Assembly (NCBI RefSeq): GCF_001279525.1
Contig: NZ_LGDY01000132.1
Span: 1 to 47,809 of the forward strand
Direction: 5' to 3'
Length of the DNA stretch: 47,809 nt
Origin: Nocardia sp. NRRL S-836
GTDB lineage: Bacteria; Actinomycetota; Actinomycetes; Mycobacteriales; Pseudonocardiaceae
Below the pieces are notes generated by a model that did not search any database, was not told where the DNA came from, and saw only the letters and a program-made list of their open reading frames with translations. The position numbers were made by a program, and so were the translations under genes. Shown piece after piece: positions 45,219-47,809 of the stretch. The stretch's first letter is position 1, and the number at the start of each line of letters is the position of its first letter.

Positions 45219-45272
45219 TCACGGAGTGGTCACCACGCCCGGATCTAGATCACTGACGGGGAGGGGCAACCT

Positions 45273-45752
45273 TCACAGGTACTGGCCCGTCCCCTTGGGA
45301 CCGGCGGAGCCGTCTGCCAGATCGGTGCCGCCCGCGGGCAGCGCGCGGCCGCGCATCTGCTCCAGCTGGGCCCGTGCGGCCATCTGCTGGGCGAACAGCG
45401 CCGTCTGGATGCCGTGGAACAGGCCCTCCAGCCAGCCGACCAGCTGTGCCTGCGCGATCCGCAGCTCGGCGTCGGAGGGCGTGCCCTCCTCCGTGAACGG
45501 CAGGGAGAGGCGCTCGAGCTCGTCGCGCAGCTCCGGCGCGAGGCCGTCCTCCAGCTCGTCGATGGACCGCTTGTGGATCTCCTTGAGCCGGTTGCGGCTG
45601 GCCTCGTCCAGCGGAGCCGCCCGCACTTCCTCGAGGAGCTGCTTGATCATCGTGCCGATCCGCATGACCTTCGCCGGCTGCTCGACCAGGTCGGTGAGGT
45701 CACCACCGTCCGACGCACCGACGACCACCACTGGCTGCTGCTCCTGGTTCAT
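45273..45752 (-). CDS. bpa: bacterial proteasome activator Bpa/PafE
   Basis: 159 residues. Four-helix, mostly alpha protein that forms a ring docking on the 20S proteasome and opens it for ATP-independent degradation. The C-terminal GQYL ends the chain; it is the conserved docking motif of Bpa (Rv3780). Helical core blocks include VMRIGTMIKQLLEEVRAAPL, LKEIHKRSIDELEDGLAPEL and LVGWLEGLFHGIQTALFAQQ. The ATG at 45752 has GGAG just upstream. Sits between wzm and the Rv3778c-like gene, matching mycobacterial order in content. Confidence 0.95.
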   Translation of the reverse strand: MNQEQQPVVVVGASDGGDLTDLVEQPAKVMRIGTMIKQLLEEVRAAPLDEASRNRLKEIHKRSIDELEDGLAPELRDELERLSLPFTEEGTPSDAELRIAQAQLVGWLEGLFHGIQTALFAQQMAARAQLEQMRGRALPAGGTDLADGSAGPKGTGQYL

Positions 45753-45827
45753 GGCTCCATCCTGGTCCTGTCGACGTTCCCGGCGTCAGCCGGGTGGGGG
45801 CTGGGCAACACCGAGTTTGCCCTCATA

Positions 45828-45842
45828 CGTACGGTGTGTGGC
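45828..45842 (+). promoter_or_regulatory. leaderless promoter -10 of the PLP-fold gene
   Basis: TACGGT (45830-45835) is followed by 7 nt and the ATG at 45843. The same TACGGT hexamer precedes the response regulator and the LLM oxidoreductase at 6 nt. Confidence 0.5.
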
Positions 45843-47042
45843 ATGGCGTTCGACGTCGCACGGGTACGAGGGCTCTTCCCCGCGCTCGGCGACGGCTGGG
45901 TCCACCTCGACGCACCGGCCGGCATGCAGGTGCCGGAACAGGTCGCCACCGCCGTCTCCACCGCGCTGCGCGCCCCTGTCTCCGGCCCGGGCGGGATCTT
46001 CCCCGCCTCGCAGCGCGCAGAGGCCATCGTCGACGCGGCCCGCCGTGCCGTGGCCGACCTGGTGGGTGGTGACCCGGCGGGTGTGGTGCTCGGTCCCTCC
46101 TCCGCGGTGCTGCTGCAACGGCTCGCCGACGCCATGACCGACGACTGGTTCATGGGCGACGAGGTCCTGGTTTCCCGCCTGGACCACCCGGCGAACATCG
46201 CACCGTGGCTGCGCGCCACCCAGCGCACCGGCAGCGCGGTCAAATGGGCAGAGGTCGACATCGAGACGTGCGAGCTGCCGAGCTGGCAGTACGACGAGCT
46301 CGTCACCGACCGCACCAAGCTCATCGCCATCACCGCCGCGTCCGGCGTGGTCGGCACCCGCCCGGACCTGGCGAAGATCTCGGCGGTGGCCCGCTCGCAC
46401 GGTGCCGTGATGGTGGTGGACGCCTCCTCCGCCGCACCTTTCGTGCCTTTGGACATCGTTGCCATGGGCGCCGACGTCGTGGCGCTTTCCGCTGGTCAGT
46501 GGGGCGGCCCTCCGGTCGCCGCGCTGGTGTTCCGCGACCCGTCCGTGCTGGAACGGCTGCCGTCGTGTTCGGTGGACCCGACCGCCCGCGGCCCGGAACG
46601 CCTGGAGCTCGGCCCGCACGCCTACCCGATGCTCGCCGGACTGGTCGCCTCCGTGGAGTACCTCGCGGAGCTCGACGACGCCGCCACCGGCACCCGCCGC
46701 GAGCGCCTGCTCACGTCCCTGGGCTCGGTGAAGGCGTACCAGGCCGGACTTCTCGCTAACCTCATCCACGAACTGCGTTCGCTGCGACACGTGATGGTGA
46801 TCGGCGACGCCATGCGCCGGGTACCCGCGCTGGCGTTCACGATCGCCGGGGTGAAAGCGGAGGACGGCGTCGAACACCTCGCCTCGCGGGGCGTCTGCGC
46901 GTTCGCCGACCCCGGCCAGTACGGCGTGTTCTCGGTGCTCGGCGTCGGCGAGGTCGGCGGCGCCATCCGCGTCGGACTCGCCCACTACACGAACGCCGTC
47001 GAGGTGGACGACCTGGTGCGCGCGGTGGCCGAGCTGGGCTGA
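45843..47042 (+). CDS. aminotransferase class V-fold protein lacking the PLP lysine
   Basis: 399 residues with the cysteine-desulfurase/class V fold: VHLDAPAGMQVPEQVATAV, LGPSSAVLLQRLADAM, RLDHPANIAPWLRA and GVVGTRPDLAKISAV. The pyridine-binding aspartate is D193 (MVVDASSAAP). The lysine expected 26 residues later is Q219 in SAGQWGGPP, and the usual Gln after the Asp (VDGAQ) is Ser. It may bind PLP weakly, or act as a non-catalytic partner. Counterpart of Rv3778c by position. ATG with leaderless promoter, divergent from bpa. Confidence 0.85.
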   Translation: MAFDVARVRGLFPALGDGWVHLDAPAGMQVPEQVATAVSTALRAPVSGPGGIFPASQRAEAIVDAARRAVADLVGGDPAGVVLGPSSAVLLQRLADAMTDDWFMGDEVLVSRLDHPANIAPWLRATQRTGSAVKWAEVDIETCELPSWQYDELVTDRTKLIAITAASGVVGTRPDLAKISAVARSHGAVMVVDASSAAPFVPLDIVAMGADVVALSAGQWGGPPVAALVFRDPSVLERLPSCSVDPTARGPERLELGPHAYPMLAGLVASVEYLAELDDAATGTRRERLLTSLGSVKAYQAGLLANLIHELRSLRHVMVIGDAMRRVPALAFTIAGVKAEDGVEHLASRGVCAFADPGQYGVFSVLGVGEVGGAIRVGLAHYTNAVEVDDLVRAVAELG

Positions 47043-47061
47043 GGCTTTACGGGAGACCTGG

Positions 47062-47706
47062 TTGGACGACTCGCTCGCTCGCGAGCTCGCGGATCTCTCG
47101 GCGCTGCAGCGGCTGGGCCCGCTGAGCTCGGAGTACCTGCCGTGGACCTCCGGCGAACTCCGCCCGGCCGCCCTGGTGGCCGTGATGGACGAGATCGTGC
47201 TCGGCGCGCGGACCGTGCTCGTCGAGCTGGGCTGCGGCTCGTCCTCGGTGCTGTTAGCCCGGCTGCTGGCCCAGCGCGGGTTCGGCCACCTGCTCTCCAT
47301 CGAGCACGACGAACGCACCGCGGCCTTCGTCGCTTCACAACTGCGCCGTGAGGGGCTGAGCACTGTCGCGCGGGTCGTGCACGCGCCGTTATCGCGGCAT
47401 CCGGCGGCGTTGTCGCGGCACGGGCAGTGGTACGCGCCTCAACTCGTGCACGACGAGGTGTTCGGGTACGTGGACGCTTTTGGGCTGGTCGACCTGTTGC
47501 TGATCGACGGGCCTGGGTTCGGGGACTCGCGGTATCCGGCGTTACCGGTGTTGCGCGGGGTGCTGGCTCCGGGGGCGACGGTGCTGGTGGACGACGCGGA
47601 TCGGGCGGATGAGCAGTCGGTGCTGGTGCGGTGGGCTGAGGAGTTCGGGGTGAGGTTTCGGAACGCTCCTCGGACGTCGATCGCGGTTGGGGTGGCGTTG
47701 GAGTGA
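47062..47706 (+). CDS. class I methyltransferase-like protein
   Basis: 214 residues with a Rossmann SAM-binding motif, VLVELGCGSSSVLLARLLA (about 50-68), the acidic end of strand beta2 in LLSIEHDERTAAF, and a second acidic strand VDLLLIDGPGFGDSRYPALP. The DGP and VLVDDADR patterns suggest an O-methyltransferase-like or bypass-type fold. TTG start with GGGAG 7 nt upstream, 19 bp after the PLP-fold gene and probably co-transcribed. Target unknown. Confidence 0.75.
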   Translation: MDDSLARELADLSALQRLGPLSSEYLPWTSGELRPAALVAVMDEIVLGARTVLVELGCGSSSVLLARLLAQRGFGHLLSIEHDERTAAFVASQLRREGLSTVARVVHAPLSRHPAALSRHGQWYAPQLVHDEVFGYVDAFGLVDLLLIDGPGFGDSRYPALPVLRGVLAPGATVLVDDADRADEQSVLVRWAEEFGVRFRNAPRTSIAVGVALE

Positions 47707-47712
47707 GTCTTT

Positions 47713-47731
47713 TCTGGGGCTCCGCCCCAGA
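47713..47731. terminator. terminator-like GC hairpin
   Basis: TCTGGGGC (47713-47720), loop TCC and GCCCCAGA (47724-47731) form a perfect 8-bp stem just after the methyltransferase stop. A T run lies before it on the plus strand, so on the minus strand the stem is followed by A/G. This hairpin recurs widely in actinobacterial genomes. The last 78 bases of the window show no gene. Confidence 0.6.
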
Positions 47732-47809
47732 CCCCGACACTCCCAAAGAAGCCGGCCAGCGCCGTGAGCGGGTAGATGGCACGCCTGTTGCTTAGGGCGG
47801 CTGCCGGTT

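Noticed and set aside
47732..47809. tRNA or further gene at the right edge
   Set aside because: No cloverleaf, anticodon arm or coding frame with a recognisable start could be seen.

Overview
The window is about 48 kb of GC-rich actinobacterial chromosome, most likely from a Pseudonocardiales organism (Lentzea/Saccharothrix/Amycolatopsis-like; this placement is inference). Reasons: strongly G/C-ending codons, many GTG and TTG starts, a bacterial proteasome activator ending in GQYL, an F420-type luciferase-like oxidoreductase, and two galactofuranosyltransferases (GlfT1, GlfT2) with UDP-galactopyranose mutase, the galactan machinery of arabinogalactan-walled actinobacteria. Three blocks match gene neighbourhoods I remember from Mycobacterium tuberculosis: serS / septum-formation protein / zincin / phosphoglycerate mutase / pheA (Rv3834c-Rv3838c), glf / glfT2 (Rv3809c-Rv3808c) and PLP-fold protein / DUF6541-type membrane protein / bpa / wzt / glfT1 / wzm (Rv3778c-Rv3783).

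Layout. 0.2-3.6 kb: MoxR-type AAA ATPase, DUF5682 protein and a small ORF. 3.7-4.5 kb: cupin and divergent MarR regulator sharing two near-perfect operators. 4.5-5.3 kb: a TMEM165/GDT1-family manganese exporter preceded by a yybP-ykoY (Mn2+) riboswitch and a Shine-Dalgarno-sequestering hairpin. 5.4-12.6 kb: cytochrome bd operon cydA-cydB-cydDC with a DevS-like histidine kinase, and a convergent DevR/NarL-type response regulator; a DosR-like box pair lies upstream of cydA. 12.7-13.8 kb: GNAT acetyltransferase and macro-domain protein separated by a helically phased row of DnaA-box-like sequences. 13.9-20.6 kb: pheA, phosphoglycerate mutase-like phosphatase, zincin, septum-formation protein, a YjfM/YjfC/YjfL-like membrane triad (DUF1190-like, ATP-grasp, DUF350), a 48-bp perfect palindrome and serS. 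20.6-23.3 kb: LLM oxidoreductase, HAD phosphatase, galE. 23.3-23.8 kb: apparently non-coding, repeat-rich DNA. 23.8-34.1 kb: accessory surface-glycan locus with a minus-strand run (Gfo/Idh/MocA dehydrogenase, SDR, two aminotransferases, two left-handed beta-helix acyltransferases, LhgO-like oxidase), a plus-strand GT2-DUF2304-GT2 unit and a flippase. 34.2-37.4 kb: glf and glfT2. 37.5-40.4 kb: sugar ABC importer lacking an ATPase gene. 40.5-45.2 kb: wzm-wzt-glfT1-DUF6541 operon. 45.3-47.7 kb: bpa, a PLP-fold protein without its Schiff-base lysine, and a methyltransferase-like protein.

How the genes work together. The right half is an envelope-glycan factory: glf supplies UDP-galactofuranose, GlfT1 starts and GlfT2 extends the galactan, Wzm/Wzt export the lipid-linked chain, and the accessory locus probably makes and transfers an amino-sugar onto a surface polymer. 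The left half is respiration and stress: cytochrome bd with its assembly exporter, an adjacent two-component system whose probable binding sites are visible, and metal homeostasis under riboswitch control. A recurring promoter design, TAnnnT followed by 6-8 nt and then the start codon, marks about ten genes as probably leaderless and was used to choose several starts. No tRNA, rRNA, CRISPR array, insertion sequence or prophage was seen.
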